Positions 48,340 to 62,295 of a stretch of DNA of 64,000 nucleotides are shown in pieces. Source of the stretch: Halichoerus grypus (lineage: Eukaryota > Chordata > Mammalia > Carnivora > Phocidae). The DNA lies in contig NC_135717.1 in the NCBI RefSeq assembly GCF_964656455.1, positions 140,444,308 to 140,508,307 on the forward strand, given 5' to 3'. A model generated the notes under the pieces. The model worked only from the letters and a program-made list of their open reading frames with translations, did not search any database and was not told the DNA's origin. The translations under genes were made by a program, and so were the position numbers. Each line of letters begins with the position of its first letter. Within the stretch, counting starts at the first letter, position 1.

Positions 48340-51300
48340 AGGTCAAATGACCAAATGAAGGATTAAGTTTTTTGTTTGTTTGTTTTAAATTCCCTCATCT
48401 TGGTGAATTTTACCCTGATGCTTCTGGGAAACGAGTTTGTAATTTGGAATCCAACGGTCTTTTAGACCGGGACCTGTAATCTCCACAAGGGTACCACACA
48501 CTCCCAGTTGTATAGAAATTTAAATACACAACACACGCCCTGTGCACACATGCACTTATATTTTCCCATCAAGACACTATAGATTTTGTCGTATTTTAAA
48601 AGAGCCATATGATTCAACGGAGGCTTCGAACTCTAGCCTCAAGACTGAGTAAAAAGTTTAATACCCAGAAGCGAAGAATGCATAGTCTTTGAAGCTGTTT
48701 CAGTCTATAAGAGAAACTTTTCATTCTGACCTTTGACTGGTTGGTTTATTCTTAAGCCATACTCTGTGTGACTTCATACAGTGTTTTAAATCTCACATTT
48801 AATGTGTTGTCTCCAGAGGTGGTTAATGAGAATATTAATCCACATATTTCCAATGCTTTATTTCTATTTGCATTCTGCCATTTAGAAAAAGCCTTCAAAT
48901 GCAAGGTTTATTTGGCTTGTTGCCAATTCTTGAAAAATTATCCTTGTGTGTTGAAAATTATTCATAAACAGTCTAAAAGTAAAGCTTTGCAGTAGCTTCT
49001 TTTTCTCACCGTTTAACAGTAGAATTATTTTCACATTCTATTCTGCGTCTTGCATCAATGCCTGATGATCTAGAGAGACAGATTGTTTGGGGTAAACCTG
49101 GAAGTTGGCGAAAAGCTGCAGCAAATGTAAGATTGAAGAAATATGTAAGTTCTTCATAAGATGAATGATATAGACATCAGTGCAGCGATGGGGCACTCAG
49201 GACAAAACAGAGATGTGGCAAAGGTAGAAAAGGCTTGAAGTTATTGCTGAATTTCTGTAGTGGCCATAGCAACGGTATTACCTAGATCATCTTGAGGCTC
49301 TTGGCTGAAATATCTAGGATTGATGTAAATGCACAAGCTTCTATTTCTCAGAGAGGAAAATGCAGCCCATCTTGTGAAAGAGAAATGGATTTTAGGTTGT
49401 TTCTTAATATAATGAATGGTAATGGAACCTGCCAGATAATGCAGAGCTGCCCTTGAAAGTGAAATCGAGGCAGAAATAAAAAAACAGTGAGTTTTGCCCT
49501 CGATTTTATCCAAAATCCAATGAGGAAATGCACCAGAAGGTTGCCAGCCTAGGGGACTACAAAAGCTGACTACCCAGGGATGTGGCAGGAGAGTCAGAGC
49601 TGAGGAAATGCGACTGAGTAGCAGACCGAAGGAAAACATATTGGAGACAAAGCTGTACCTCAGAGACCATTCCACCTTACCTGTACTTGAGCCCAAGAAC
49701 ATGGCTGTGTGGGTTTCTTTCAAGCCACCTAACATTTACTGAGCACTAAGCTGGTAGGACTGAGGCATTTTAGAGAAGGCAAAAAAATTAAAAAAAAAAA
49801 AAAAAAAAAAGTCTATTCTATTTAGAAGTGAGAGCTTAGAATCAGGAAATCTAGAACCAGGCTCCTCTTGGCCATTGGGCACTTTGTGTAAATTTTATAA
49901 AGCTTCTCTCCCCAACTGCTCATTCTGTAGGACTACTCTATCTGATGAGCAGACTTTGGATTTGGGGGGCATAAACGGGACACCCCGGGCTACTCTTCAG
50001 GAATAGTAAGATTTTCCCTTTCATAAATGTACCCTCTGCAATACAAGGTGTTCTCAGTGACACTTGGCTCTATTAAAGAGAAGGAAATTCAGAGTGTCTA
50101 CTTTAAAAAAAAAAAAAGTTTATGAGGGCTCCTTAAGTAAATAATTTTTACAAATTTGCTTAGTGCCAAAGCCCCCCTTGGAGAAAAAAAATATTTTTTA
50201 ATCTGAGAATAACATTTTTATTGTAAAAAAGAATATTTACTGCTCACTTTCATCAATAAACGTCCCCCTTAGAGCACTAAATTTGTACACGAGTGCACAT
50301 TAAGCCATGGAGATTCTATCTGAAAACACCATATTATCCTCTAAGTACAGAGTTTGGCAAATTTAAGAAATTAACTTTTAAAAAAATAATTAAGACCTAC
50401 TTTTTAACATGTAGGAAGTAAATAGTAAGCTTCATGATTATACAAACCATGCTTGGCACTATATTACAGCCCTGTAAAAAATGCCAGGCAAATAGATGTT
50501 CAATAATAGCTGTTTAAATACTTAATTTTTTAAACTGCTTAACTTATGCCAACTCCTCATGCAAGAATGGCCTCTCTTGATAAGGGGAAATAGTTGTTTG
50601 GTTTTTCTCCCCCAACAGAAGACCTGCTAACGCAAATTTACTTCTAAATGGTTCCAAATTATTTTTTTGTGTGTTTTTATCAAATACCAGTATTCAATTC
50701 ATGAACAGTCTACAAAGAGCTGAGTTTTGAGTTTTTAAGAAGTGAATTTCATGTGTAGGGTTATATTAAAATGCCTTTGATATATTTATACAGATTTGGA
50801 TTTATTTTTCAATAAGACATCTTTTTATACTAGCCTAAATGACCCAATGTATTCCACTACATAGTCAATATTTCTCACTGGGTGGGAGGGGAAATTTTAG
50901 CAAACATACGTAGTACTTTTATTTAAAAATCCCTCAACGTGGACACTTTTGCTGAGCCTTGAGAAATAATATTTAAATGGACTGAAGAAGAGGAATAGCA
51001 TTTCAAGAAAGAAGGAATATGTTTGAGGAAGACATGGGGATAGAACTGAGCAAAGAGCAACGAGTGACTCTGTCACATGGAAGGTAACCTCCAGCCCACA
51101 CCTTACAAGTAGAAATAGATGTAAAGGAAGCATAAAACATATGGAAGAAGAAATGGCACGACTTGCCCCTCAATCAGGCTTGGGAGAAAATTTTCCACGT
51201 GGTTCCAAGATACAACAAGCAGGCAATCATTGAAGAACTAAGAGGAGTCATAAAGCTGGTTTGGTGAACTGGATTGAGATGACGGATTCATAGGAAACAT

Positions 51301-51812
51301 TCTATAGGCAGTGGGAGATACAGTCCCAACGTATTTAAGAGGGAACAGAATGGATAACTGATGTAAAAGTTTAAGGCGTGGGAAAGAAGGCACTCAACAG
51401 TGAGTGAATGTGAAAATGAACAAGGGCCTAAGAACTTGGAATAAGAACTCCATTTAAAGACTCGGGAATGGGAAAGGAAAGAGGAAAAATGTCAGATCCA
51501 TACAAGATGATGCTGGTAAGGGCAGCAGAAACAACAGCAGAGGGAAATTTCAAAAAGGAATATATGATCAAGATTTTCTCATACCATGGACAATGTTGTT
51601 TGTGTTCGGCCACAGGAAAACCACTGGTTGTCTTTGAGGGTGTCTTGGTTACAATGTTAGTGTCATGAGAATGGTTGCAGAAGGGATAGGTCAAAGCTGT
51701 GAATGAGAAGATCATAGAAAATATAGAAATAGCCCACACTAATATTCCAATTGTAGAATCATCTATATGCAGAACATCACAAATCTCTTGAGGTCTGATT
51801 TCTATCTCTTGA
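48340..51812. other. Intronic stretch, mostly unrecognised
   Basis: About 3.5 kb. A poly-A run sits at about 49790-49810 without a recognisable retroposon body. A 164-codon open frame lies on the - strand (49241-49735), without splice context, promoter or recognisable domain. An ancient unassigned repeat may lie around 51190-51360. No exon is supported. Confidence 0.4.
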
Positions 51813-53040
51813 GATTTTGATCGCTATGATGAATTACCACAAATGTAAAACTACACAAATTTACTATTTCCTCATTCTGGAGGTCAGAAGTCCAAAATAG
51901 GTTTCATTAAGCTAAACCCAAACTGTCAGAAGAGCGGATTCCTTTTTTAATCCCCAATTTTGAGATTAACAAATAACATTGTCTAAATTTAAGATGTACA
52001 GTGTAATGATTTGATATATGTATATATTATGAAATAATTACCACAATTGGGCTAGTTAACACAGCCTTCACCTCACATGATTGCATGTGTGTGTTGTAAG
52101 AACATTCAAGATCTACTCTCTTAGCAAATTTCATCTATATATACAACACAGTCTTGTTAGCTGTAGTCACCATGCTGTATATTAGATCCCCAGAACTTAT
52201 TCATCTTATAATTAGAAGTTTGTACTTTGACCAACACCTTCCCATTGATCCCACTCCCCAACCCGTGGTAACCACCATTCTACTCTTCGTTTCCATGAGT
52301 TCTCCACTTTTATAGGTTTCACATTTAAATGTGCTCATACAGGACTTGTCTGTATGACTTCCATCACAGACTTTTTCACTTAACATAGTGCCGTCAAGAG
52401 TCATCCATGTTGTCACAAATGGCAGGATTTCCTTATTTTTTATGCCTGAATAATATTCCAATTTTATACATTTATACATTTTCTTCATCCCTTCATCCAT
52501 TCATGGACACTTAGGTTGTTTCTTTATCTTGGCTATTATGAATAATACTGCAGTGAACATAGGGGTGAATATACTACTGTAAAACAGCAAATTTTTTTTC
52601 CCTTGGGTATATACCCAGAATGAGATTGCTAGATTATATGGTAGTTCTATTTTTAATTTTTTGCGGAACCTCCATACTCTTTCCATAATGGCTATACGAA
52701 CTGACACCTTCTTAAAACTGTAGGGGAGAATCCATTTCCTTGCCTTTTCCAGCTTCTAGAGGCACCTAATTCCTTGGCTCATGGTTCCTTCCTCCCTCTT
52801 CAAAATCAGCAGCATAGAATCTTCAAATCTCTGATTCTGAAAATCCTGCCTGTCTTTTTCACTTGTAAGGACTCTAGTAATTGCATCAGTTCTATCTGGA
52901 TGTAACCCAGGATAACCTCCCCATCTCGAGATCCTAAATCACATTTGAGAAGTCCTTTTTCCTGTGTATAGTAACCTATTCATGGGTCCCAGGGGATAGC
53001 ATGTGGACATTTTGGAGGAATCCGAATTCTGCCTACCACA
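51813..53040 (-). mobile_element. MaLR-like LTR, antisense, split by an L1
   Basis: The left part (51813-51944) reads GATGAATTACCACAAATGTA, GGAGGTCAGAAGTCCAAAAT and AACTGTCAGAAGAGC. The right part resumes at about 52716 with GTAGGGGAGAATCCATTTCC, TTCCAGCTTCTAGAGGCACC, CCCAGGATAACCTCCCCATC and ends GAATTCTGCCTACCACA. Together they follow one antisense LTR-like consensus. No viral genes are attached. The family name is uncertain. Confidence 0.65.
51945..52712 (-). pseudogene. L1 3' end with broken ORF2 tail, antisense
   Basis: On the - strand the frame carries pieces resembling the L1 ORF2 C-terminus (LEYYSGIKNKEILPF, TTWMTLDGTMLSE, WVYTQGKK), broken at about 52500 between two frames. It is followed by an L1M-type 3' UTR and an A-tail (T-run at 51945). 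It lies within the MaLR-like LTR and is therefore younger than it. It is not functional. Confidence 0.85.
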
Positions 53041-55265
53041 AAGTCTAAGTTAAAACATCAAAAGCAGTTTAGAATTGACTTTGATTAATTCTTATGCATC
53101 AGTTTACCTTTGGGTTAAACAATGTGAGATTAATTTATTAACTTGAAAATGAAAATAACATTTTTAAAGGAAAGCTTTTACACTAATCTATTATTTTCTG
53201 CTGAAAGGTCTTTAAGTTAAATGTTAAAATTCTTGTTATAAAATTTCCATTTAATCATAGTTGGGTGACAGTAACAATAAGCTAATAGCTTTCTGCCAAT
53301 AGCAATATTTTGATGAGCCCATTTTTTATTGAAGCCATACTTTATATTATGGAAATCACTCTTGGCAGCATCTTCTGCTCTTATTTATTTTTACTGTTTT
53401 TTTAATACAGAATGTTTTATTAAAAAGGTTTCAAAGCTAAAGATGTTTTCCTTTGTATACATTTAAAATATATATATTTTTTAGCTAATAATGTAAAGAT
53501 ATATTTGAATTTCTCAAACTATTTCATCTATAGTTTTTCCTCTGTATAAAGTTTTTCTTGTATAAAATTGAAGGGGTAATGAACACAACTGCTATAAATA
53601 TTAAGTGAGCTAATAAATGTAAAAACAGTAGCAGCTGCTTGCCCATATTAAGTAGGTCTTCCATCAATTTTTAGCTTAATAGAAAATATATTTTTTTACT
53701 CATATTGAAACATTTCTATAAATACTACTAATGAATAATACTATAGATGGTGTTTCTTACCAAACTTACCAATTCAAGTATTTGGTTGATCTCCACAGAA
53801 TTTAAGATGAGAATTCAATTCAAATAACTCAAATTAAAAATGGTGGTTTATATTCCAAATATCAGTTCAGTCAGGCTTTCATAGGTAGGGGTACACAAAA
53901 TGATAACCTTAAGGTTTTTTTAATTCTATCTAAAGGTGCCAGTATATTGTGAGGAAAATTTTGTGAGTTTCCTATATTCAATATAGAATATTCAAAGTTA
54001 GAAATTAAGCTATTCAGGAGATCAAACCTAGAATACGGCAGCACTTTAAAAAATAAAAATCACAAAATAAAATTTTCTCAATGGTTATAATTTACCTTCA
54101 AGTTGCACTAGTTAAGATTTCCCCCTGTAATACTATGTCCCTATGTTTTTAACTCCTTGTGATTAAATCATGTTGCTGTGCTTTCGCTATTTTCTTTCTG
54201 TGAAGTTGTCAAATGATCTCTGTCTTGTCCTGTGTAATTTAAGAGACTTTTATGTAACTCTCTGACAGACTATCACACAAGTCCGACTAGAAGAATAATT
54301 TACGAGGTTCAAAATGAAGGGTCATTATTAATACTGTCTGAACTGCAATGAATACGTAGACTCTCTCGTTCATGCGTAGCAGGGTTTTAACTAGATCAGA
54401 AGAGGTATAAGGTTTTAAATGAGGTGTTATGAATGATATCACTGGTTACATAAGTTTAATTAACATTTTTAAAAATATGATTGTTTAAGGAGATTAGAGA
54501 ACGTAAGAAAACATGGTGTTTGGTGTGGACTTATATATTACTTTCCAGTATTTCTTTGGCTGAAAACACAATTTCAGAAGTTGTGCTTTTATATGTCCTT
54601 AGGCTAACCTTTATTAGCCAATCGTAAGCTGGAATAACACGCATAGTAAGTGTTCGACACCAAAAGCTAAATGCAGAAGGACAGCAAAGAGTGGGGTTTT
54701 CTGAGTTTTGAAGAGAGGTTAATTTTTAAGTGCCTCTGCTTTACCGAAGTAGTCCTGACTTGTGTTCAGCAATCATTGATCCTAATGATGTTTGTGTAGC
54801 TAGAAGAAAATAGTACTTTTTCTTACCATTTCAGTGTCCAGTGTCTCTTCTTAATTACAGCAGGCAAATCTAATTACTTCTTCTGATCAATCTCAATAGT
54901 TAAATAAATCCTTTCCGGGCAAAGTGCAATCTTAAATATTTCCACAAGAGCTTTTTTTATAATATAAGCACATGGTATAGGATACACCAAATAAGAAAAG
55001 AGAATCACTTTTAGTAGATGGACAACTGTAATAGAAAAATGTTTTTATGTTTATTTATATATGCTCTATTATTTTAAACAGAGCTGATAAATCTGAAGCC
55101 TTTTTACTAAAAAATCATCTCTTCCTCTCAATTTCCCCTAGCATATCCCCTGAACTTCCGTGTTTTTTTAAATATGTATTTATTAGTGTACATGTTTATG
55201 TCCCAACATATACTCGGAGTGTTCCACATTACCCATAATACTTAGCTGTATGCCTTGAAAATAGA
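53041..55265. other. Intronic stretch without recognised elements
   Basis: About 2.2 kb of AT-rich sequence upstream of exon B with no recognised repeat or exon and no young insertions. Confidence 0.45.
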
Positions 55266-55269
55266 TAGC

Positions 55270-55505
55270 TAACATCGAGTTCCTGCTATGTGCTGGATGC
55301 CATTCTAAAAGTTTTTGTGTATTAACTCCCTTAATTTTCAAAGGAGACGAAATAGGTACCACTATCATCTTCACTTTATAGAGAAGGAAACTAACTCAGA
55401 ACAGTTAAGCAATCTAGCCAGAGTCACACAGCCTGAAAGTGGCCATCCTGAATCAAAGCCTGGTTTCAGATCCACTGAACATAACCATTGCCCTGCCTCT
55501 GCAGG
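55270..55505 (-). repeat. MIR SINE, antisense
   Basis: CTGCTATGTGCTGGATGCCA, ACCACTATCATCTTCACTTT, AGCAATCTAGCCAGAGTCAC and ACAGCCTGAAAGTGGC show the antisense MIR order. Confidence 0.85.
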
Positions 55506-55674
55506 CCCTGAGCAGGTAAATGTCCTACTTTTAGAATGGGTGACTTTCAGAGCACCAAGTACTTCTTCCTCACCTTTATTACATTATATGTGTTTTCTCT
55601 GGTTATTCAATTGATGTCCGCCCCTCCCATTATACCCAGAACATATCAATAGAACCTCTAGTATTTAACAGATG

Positions 55675-55895
55675 AGTAATAGCAGCTAATATTTATTAAG
55701 CTTTTACCATGTGCCAGGAAATGCATCTTATTTTAATCTTCAGGAAGTCTATGATACCTACCAATTTACCTCCACTTTAGAGATGAGGATACTGAGGCAG
55801 AGGGAAATTAGATGACTTGCCCAAGATCACAGAGCTAATAAATGATAGAGCCAGGATTTCAACTCCAAGGCCAAACTCCAGAGCTGTGCTCTGGA
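55675..55895 (-). repeat. MIR SINE, antisense, well preserved
   Basis: TTTACCATGTGCCAGGAAAT, TCCACTTTAGAGATGAGGAT, ACTGAGGCAGAGGGAAATTA, TTGCCCAAGATCACAGAGCT and GATAGAGCCAGGATTTCAAC are in antisense MIR order. Two MIRs of the same orientation lie side by side just upstream of exon B. Confidence 0.88.
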
Positions 55896-56055
55896 TGAAG
55901 GAAGGAATGGATGAATGGAAATCTAGCTTGGAGGAAGGCATATTTGACATGTGCAGAAGGGTGAAGTAGAAACAGAAACCACCATCCGGGCAGGGGACAC
56001 ACAGGTAACATGACACAGAACGGTGTGCCTGGAGCGCTCAATAAATACAAATTAA

Positions 56056-56511
<456 letters not shown>

Positions 56512-59256
56512 TAGGGTTTTCCAGGCTCCTAAGCATCTGACCCAGAAAAGGGCATCGACGACTGGCAGGGCCATCTTGACAGGCCCAGCAGACTGGAATG
56601 ATGCCTGAGTATTTGGATTACATCTGTTCAGCCAGTCTTAATTGCATTTAGAGTTAGAGAAACAGAATCGAGAGTATCTGAATGCTTTCCCTCTTGGGCA
56701 GGGTGCCTTTCTCACATTACCACTGTTCATAATCACTGTTAAATCACTCAGACTTATGGCCGTTTATCACACTAGATGAAAATTACCATTCCTATAGATC
56801 CATCCACCTCAATAATAGGCGCTCAGGAAGAGTGAGTTAAACAGTGAGTTAAAAGGGAGAGAATTACGAGCTCGTCCTAAAGAACAGGGCATAATTTTAG
56901 GGCAAAATTCTTGTTTGGAAGAATTTTAGGGATAATGAAACCACAACACAGGTTATGGAACCCATCTGGCTGGGTTATCTTCCAGAGTCTCAGTAAGCTA
57001 TTTGGATGTTCTTTACATCGTGGTCTATTTTTATTAAATTAACTGGATGATTTGGTTCAGAACAAAGTTTACTATTAATAGTTATAATTAAATGCCTCTT
57101 CAATTTTTTTTTAATCATTTTCATACTGGGTATCTTTAAAGAATATTTAATTCATATTAATAACATAAATGTAGAGCTTTTTCATAGAAAGAACACTTTC
57201 AATTATCTTTGTTGCCTTTCAAATAATTCAAAAGTTTTATTTATTCCCAAATAGCAACATACATTGACAGTTTTTTTTTTTAATTTTTCTAAACGAATTA
57301 ATTACTATTAATTGAACTCTTGACTAGGTGAATCTTCTTAAGAACAATTTAGTCAAGGAGGGCATTTTTAGCACATTTGCATAGTTTCCTAGTTAACCAT
57401 CCACTCAGGGCACCAACTCCACTCCCCAGCTTGAGATTTAAACACTTTTTCTCAAAGATACTGTAATGTCTGTTGACAACAATTTCACAAAGGCTCTTCT
57501 GCACTCACTCAACTTTTGTTTGGTTTCAGAGCTATAGAATGTATGCAGTGCCTGTCTCACACTCAGATTTGTCCTGAGCTCAGAACAAGGTTTACATTCT
57601 TCTGAGTTTCTAATCACAGCCACAGAAGTTCGACCATAGGGTCCTAATAAGGCTTTTTCTCTTCGGTTAATTTGTTACAGAAAAACTACAATTTGAAAAC
57701 AGGTCTTGTTTATTTCAACATTTTCAATAACAAGTAGACCTTGACAGAGATTTCTTTAAACAGTTTATTGGGAGATTAGGTGTAAGAACAATGTGCTAGA
57801 TGGACGGGGACTGAATAATTTGTATGTGAATTTCAGCTCTATCTAAGCAACCTTTTGAGAACACAGCCCTATCATTTTCGTAACTATAATATAATGCAAA
57901 TGTGATTTTCCCATATACAAGAATTAACAATTAAAAGCACTACATAATGTTAGATTATAACTACAGCATTTTTTTTCTAGCGTAAGAAATTTGTTTTCTT
58001 CTTTGTGGAATTTGTTCTGTATGATGTAAGATTGTAATTTACAGTATAGTAGTGGTGTTTATTACCCCTGTAATGACCTGGATAAATGACCAAGATCTCA
58101 AAATACTACATACAGAGAATTGATGGTGGTTAATTTTTCAATGATCATCTATTCCTTTGGATGAGAGAGGAAGAGAAAATAAGTCAAATAAGGAAATATT
58201 GGTAGGAAATCAGTGACAGTTTACAGTGATCTACTATTACAACAAAGTATTTAGGATTTCAACCACTCAAAAAGATCTCATCATTTTAAGTAAATTACTT
58301 GTCTATGTAGGATTTTATAGATCTTATTTTAATTTATGAACTATTAAATGTACAAAATGAAATATCATTTGGACAAGCAAAAATAGGCCTTATCGGTAAA
58401 CAGTTATGTAACAGTAGCTTATGCTACTTTTTAAGGCAGGCAATAGTAGCTAATAATGGGTTCTATTGTTTTATGAAGAGGAAGGATGAAGAAGCAAAAT
58501 AGAATGTGCAGTTTTAAGAAGTACATCACATGGTGACCATTCAATCATCCAACTTCAGAACAGCCTAAGTTTTGAAATTCAGTAAAATTCTTAACTAATT
58601 ACATTTTCAGAATATTTTAAACAGTGTATTGATGTGAACATGAGGAAAACAAATATAGTCTATGGCTCTCGTTGAAAAACACAACAGATGTGAGAGGCAT
58701 TTTAGACATGATTTCTTAAGATACATAGGCTCTAGGCAACCAGAAAGTTTTCACCATTTCAATCTATGTAAGAATGGACAGAAATTCAAATTCCAATGTT
58801 CATGGCTAACTGTCTCTATGTTAAAATTTTATAATCAACAGACTTTTAAAACTCCATAATGACAACAAACTCACTAGTAACAGTGTATTTATATAACATA
58901 AGATTTATATATAAAGGTTTTGTTTTTGTTTTTAATTCCTGAAAGCTTGAGAACACTGAAAATGCAGAGGGACAATATCAAGTTGCAAAGTGATAGGTCT
59001 GGAAAGGTCATTTCTCCATGGTTTTTGCTAATGTGTGTGGATCTTTTAATTTTTATTTCTTCCTTCTATGTCCTCCTTATCTGTGTTATGTCTCATGACT
59101 GTTCTGGACCCCCCCCTTGCGGTAGGTCTCCTCTGCTCTTTAGAAACAGAGCTCGTCAACGCTCCAATACATTTAGTGGCCTGGCAGCTGGGGTTCCACA
59201 GCTCAGGGTGTACCATTCTGACACACATCAAGAGGCTGAACTAAATTGATTTTTTT

Positions 59257-59288
59257 AAATAAATAAAAGAAATCTGTAATAAAAAAAA
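59257..59288 (+). mobile_element. Possible 32-base retroposon tail with 15-base target duplications
   Basis: TAAATTGATTTTTTT occurs at 59242-59256 and again at 59289-59303. Between them sits an A-rich 32-base segment that resembles a CanSINE 3' tail (AAATAAATAAAA, a TCT-containing stretch, then an A-run). The simplest reading is an extremely 5'-truncated insertion. A simple local duplication is the alternative. Confidence 0.5.
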
Positions 59289-60930
59289 TAAATTGATTTT
59301 TTTTTAAGATAAAGGGTTCTCATTTTAAACATTACTAACTGATTAAATAGAACAGTATTAGAAAGCTCAAGTTTTTAAATTGATGGGCACAGAAAGAAAA
59401 TTCAGTCCCTTGTGCTACCTTTCGTAAGTGTGCCTTATCAAATCCAAACCTGAACAATTTCTCTTAGAAGAGCTTCTCCTTCGGATGGTTGTAAAATGAC
59501 GCACCTTTTGAATGTTGAAGCAAGCCAGAAGCATGTACACTAAATCTTTGAAATTTAAAACAAGATCTGATGTTCCCAGCACATAGCTTTCGCGACTGCA
59601 ATTTAGCAAACCATCAAAACTGCTGGGTTTACAAGCATTTTCCTCCGCATTTTGTTGAGGGGTAGTGGGGGTGGGTAGAGGGGTACTGCTCTTGAGATAT
59701 TATAATAGCTACTGATGTCATAGGTCTGAATTTAATGTGATGGTACAGAAGACATCCTGCTTAAGCTCAGCCTTCAGGACAAGAATAGACTTAATCACTT
59801 CGGTGATGAACAGTGGCACTGAGAAATTATCAAAAATTTAGCCCTATTTCATACAGAATAATTGCAGAGATGGTCCTGCACCTTTTATTAGGGCAAAAAC
59901 CACTTAGGAAGAAGGAGATTTAATATCTCAGCTATTTCAAATTGCACTGGGCTGAAACATGATATGTAAATTGTCAGTTCTGAAAGAGACTTTTGAAAAA
60001 GTATTTTAATCCATGAATTTTTTTTTATAATTATGATAGAGTAACGTGTAGATTTTTCGACAGAAATACGTCCTAAGTAGCTTGCTATTATTTTTAAAAA
60101 CTTAAAATCTTATAGGGAGACAATTTACCTAAGCTGCAATTTTCTAAGCACATCTATGGGAGTGGTAAAGACTAACAGACAGCTAAGGTTTTGAAAGGGC
60201 AATGTGATTTCACTGCCTCAGCTCCCCTAATTAAACTCAGTTGTCTTTTCTGGTCACTTTACTAGCATGTTCTCTATAATGACCTATCCCCCACCCAAGT
60301 TAAAAGATTAAATTTTTAAGTAATTAAATTGTTTCCTGCCTTTGGCTATCAGGAAACCAACATTTTACTACTCAGGAAAACATTTCGTATCCCAACTTTC
60401 CTACACAGATGTAATAATGGTAATTTTTAATTTTCCAAACTCATTGTAGGCTCCTGAAATTTTTCAAGAAGCACAGAAAGGGAGGCACCTCCAACTACAG
60501 CTCAACTCTGTTTATATGCTCTTCCCACCCAAATGAGTTCTATTGATACAATGCCACCAAGTCTCAGGTTTTTTTTAGGATCAAATTGGAGTTAGCGGAG
60601 TAGAGCCAAATTGGAAAAGCTTGTCAATTTCAGTGCCATTTTGAAGCACCACAGAGAGTCTCTGTGTAAATGCACGAGTGAACAGTAAAGCTTTCTCTCA
60701 GCAGAGAAGAAAGACCACACACTCTGGAAGGTGGGAAGAGGCTGGGTGATGGAGCTGTAGTCTGATGCCTCTTGCGTTTCTGAGATCTGGTTATACTTCT
60801 GCATTTGACTACAAGAATTCTCAGATTTAACCTGCTGACAAGAGTTAAAATTCCTTTACTTTGTCACAGATATCAAGCAGTCTCCCACTCTGCCTTATCT
60901 TGACTTCTGTGAGATTCTACAGTCCAGTCA

Positions 60931-60931
<1 letters not shown>

Positions 60932-60961
<30 letters not shown>
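60932..60961. repeat. (CA)n microsatellite
   Basis: About 15 uninterrupted CA units. Likely polymorphic. Confidence 0.96.
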
Positions 60962-60963
<2 letters not shown>

Positions 60964-60999
60964 AAGGCGATGAAAATGCCATAACCAAAAACTAGGGAA

Positions 61000-61200
61000 G
61001 AAGAGTTGCAATATACATAACAGAAAAGTTGAGACCACTAAAACACAAAGAGTCTCTAGAAATCAGTAAGAGCCAAACAAAACAACAGAACACTTAGCAA
61101 AGGGTATACACCAGCAGTTCCCAGACAAATAAATACAATTGGTTACCATAAAGATTTTCAAATTTTTCCATCTCACTAGCAATCAGGGCAATGTAATTTT
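61000..61200 (+). repeat. Possible L1 ORF2 fragment
   Basis: GAGTCTCTAGAAATCAGTAA, then AACACTTAGCAAAGGGTATA, and CTCACTAGCAATCAGGGCAA recall the L1 ORF2 3' region in order, with heavy divergence. Confidence 0.5.
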
Positions 61201-62295
61201 ATCATTTTTAATTTTGAATAACTACATATAGCTTTTAAAATTATTTTTCCTAATTCTCTAAAGCAATAACAATGCATATCCCTAGAAACAAAGCTTACCT
61301 AATATTTATAATCTTTATAACCTTTGATTTTCTTTCAGCAAAGTTGTTGTACTTCATGGGAAAATACATTATCTATTTTTATTTTCAAAAGAGAGGAGCA
61401 TTTGAATGTATTTTGTGGAATGATGAGCTTTCTAGTATTTCATTTTACATTACACTTAAGTTTTAGATTATAAAGACTATTCAGTTGGTCCAAACTGAGA
61501 GTTCAGAACCACGATTTTTGTTCACCAATGCAAAATAAACGTTAATGCTGATTTCAGTTTGACAAAATTGCAAACGTAACTGCTTTTATTTTTTTTTTTT
61601 TAATCTCAAATAGATCCATAAATCAATTTAATTCAGCCTAGCTTTCTGTGGAGCTGTTACAAAAATAAAATGTTAAATTTCAACTGGAAGTGGGGTAGAT
61701 TTTCCTCTAAACATGCATTTGCTGGTGGCATGTTTTTTCCACTTTTTCCATAACCATTATAAATGTATATGTGAAACATAGGAAATTAAAATTCTTTGAG
61801 AATCACTTATTCAGCTATCTTTCTTATAGGAAACAAGGCAAGAAAAGGCCACTCATTTCATATAAGTTCTCCACTGCATGTAACAATGATGTTTTACATG
61901 ATGCTGAGCTTAGATCTCTTTAAACTACATGAATGTGAAACCTGGCCTGGTTAATAGCATGTTTGTCATACTTCTGAAAGAAGCAGTTTTACCAAAGCCA
62001 AACGTGAATCCAAGTCGACATTTTGTCTGCAACAACTTTACATTTTTCGCTTGCAATATTCTGAGGGGCTTTTCCATCGCTTTCATGTTGCTTGCTGATT
62101 GGGGAAGAAAATTCCGTGCACAAGTGGAATTTTAAAAATATATAAGCAGCAAATGTGAATGTGTGTCAGACAAATGAATTTCCAGCATCTTAGTGCTTGC
62201 TTCTAACAGCTTGGAAGTATAACCACAGGCCCAGGTTGATATGGGTTTCAACGAATTCACCTGAATTCACATATACTTCATTTCCCTACTCCTAG

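Noticed and set aside
58920..59249. 109-codon frame over a C-run (ACCCCCCCCTTG) as a possible exon
   Set aside because: No good acceptor and donor in phase with exons B and C, and no similarity to synaptotagmin. Inclusion would insert unrelated residues before the acidic linker.
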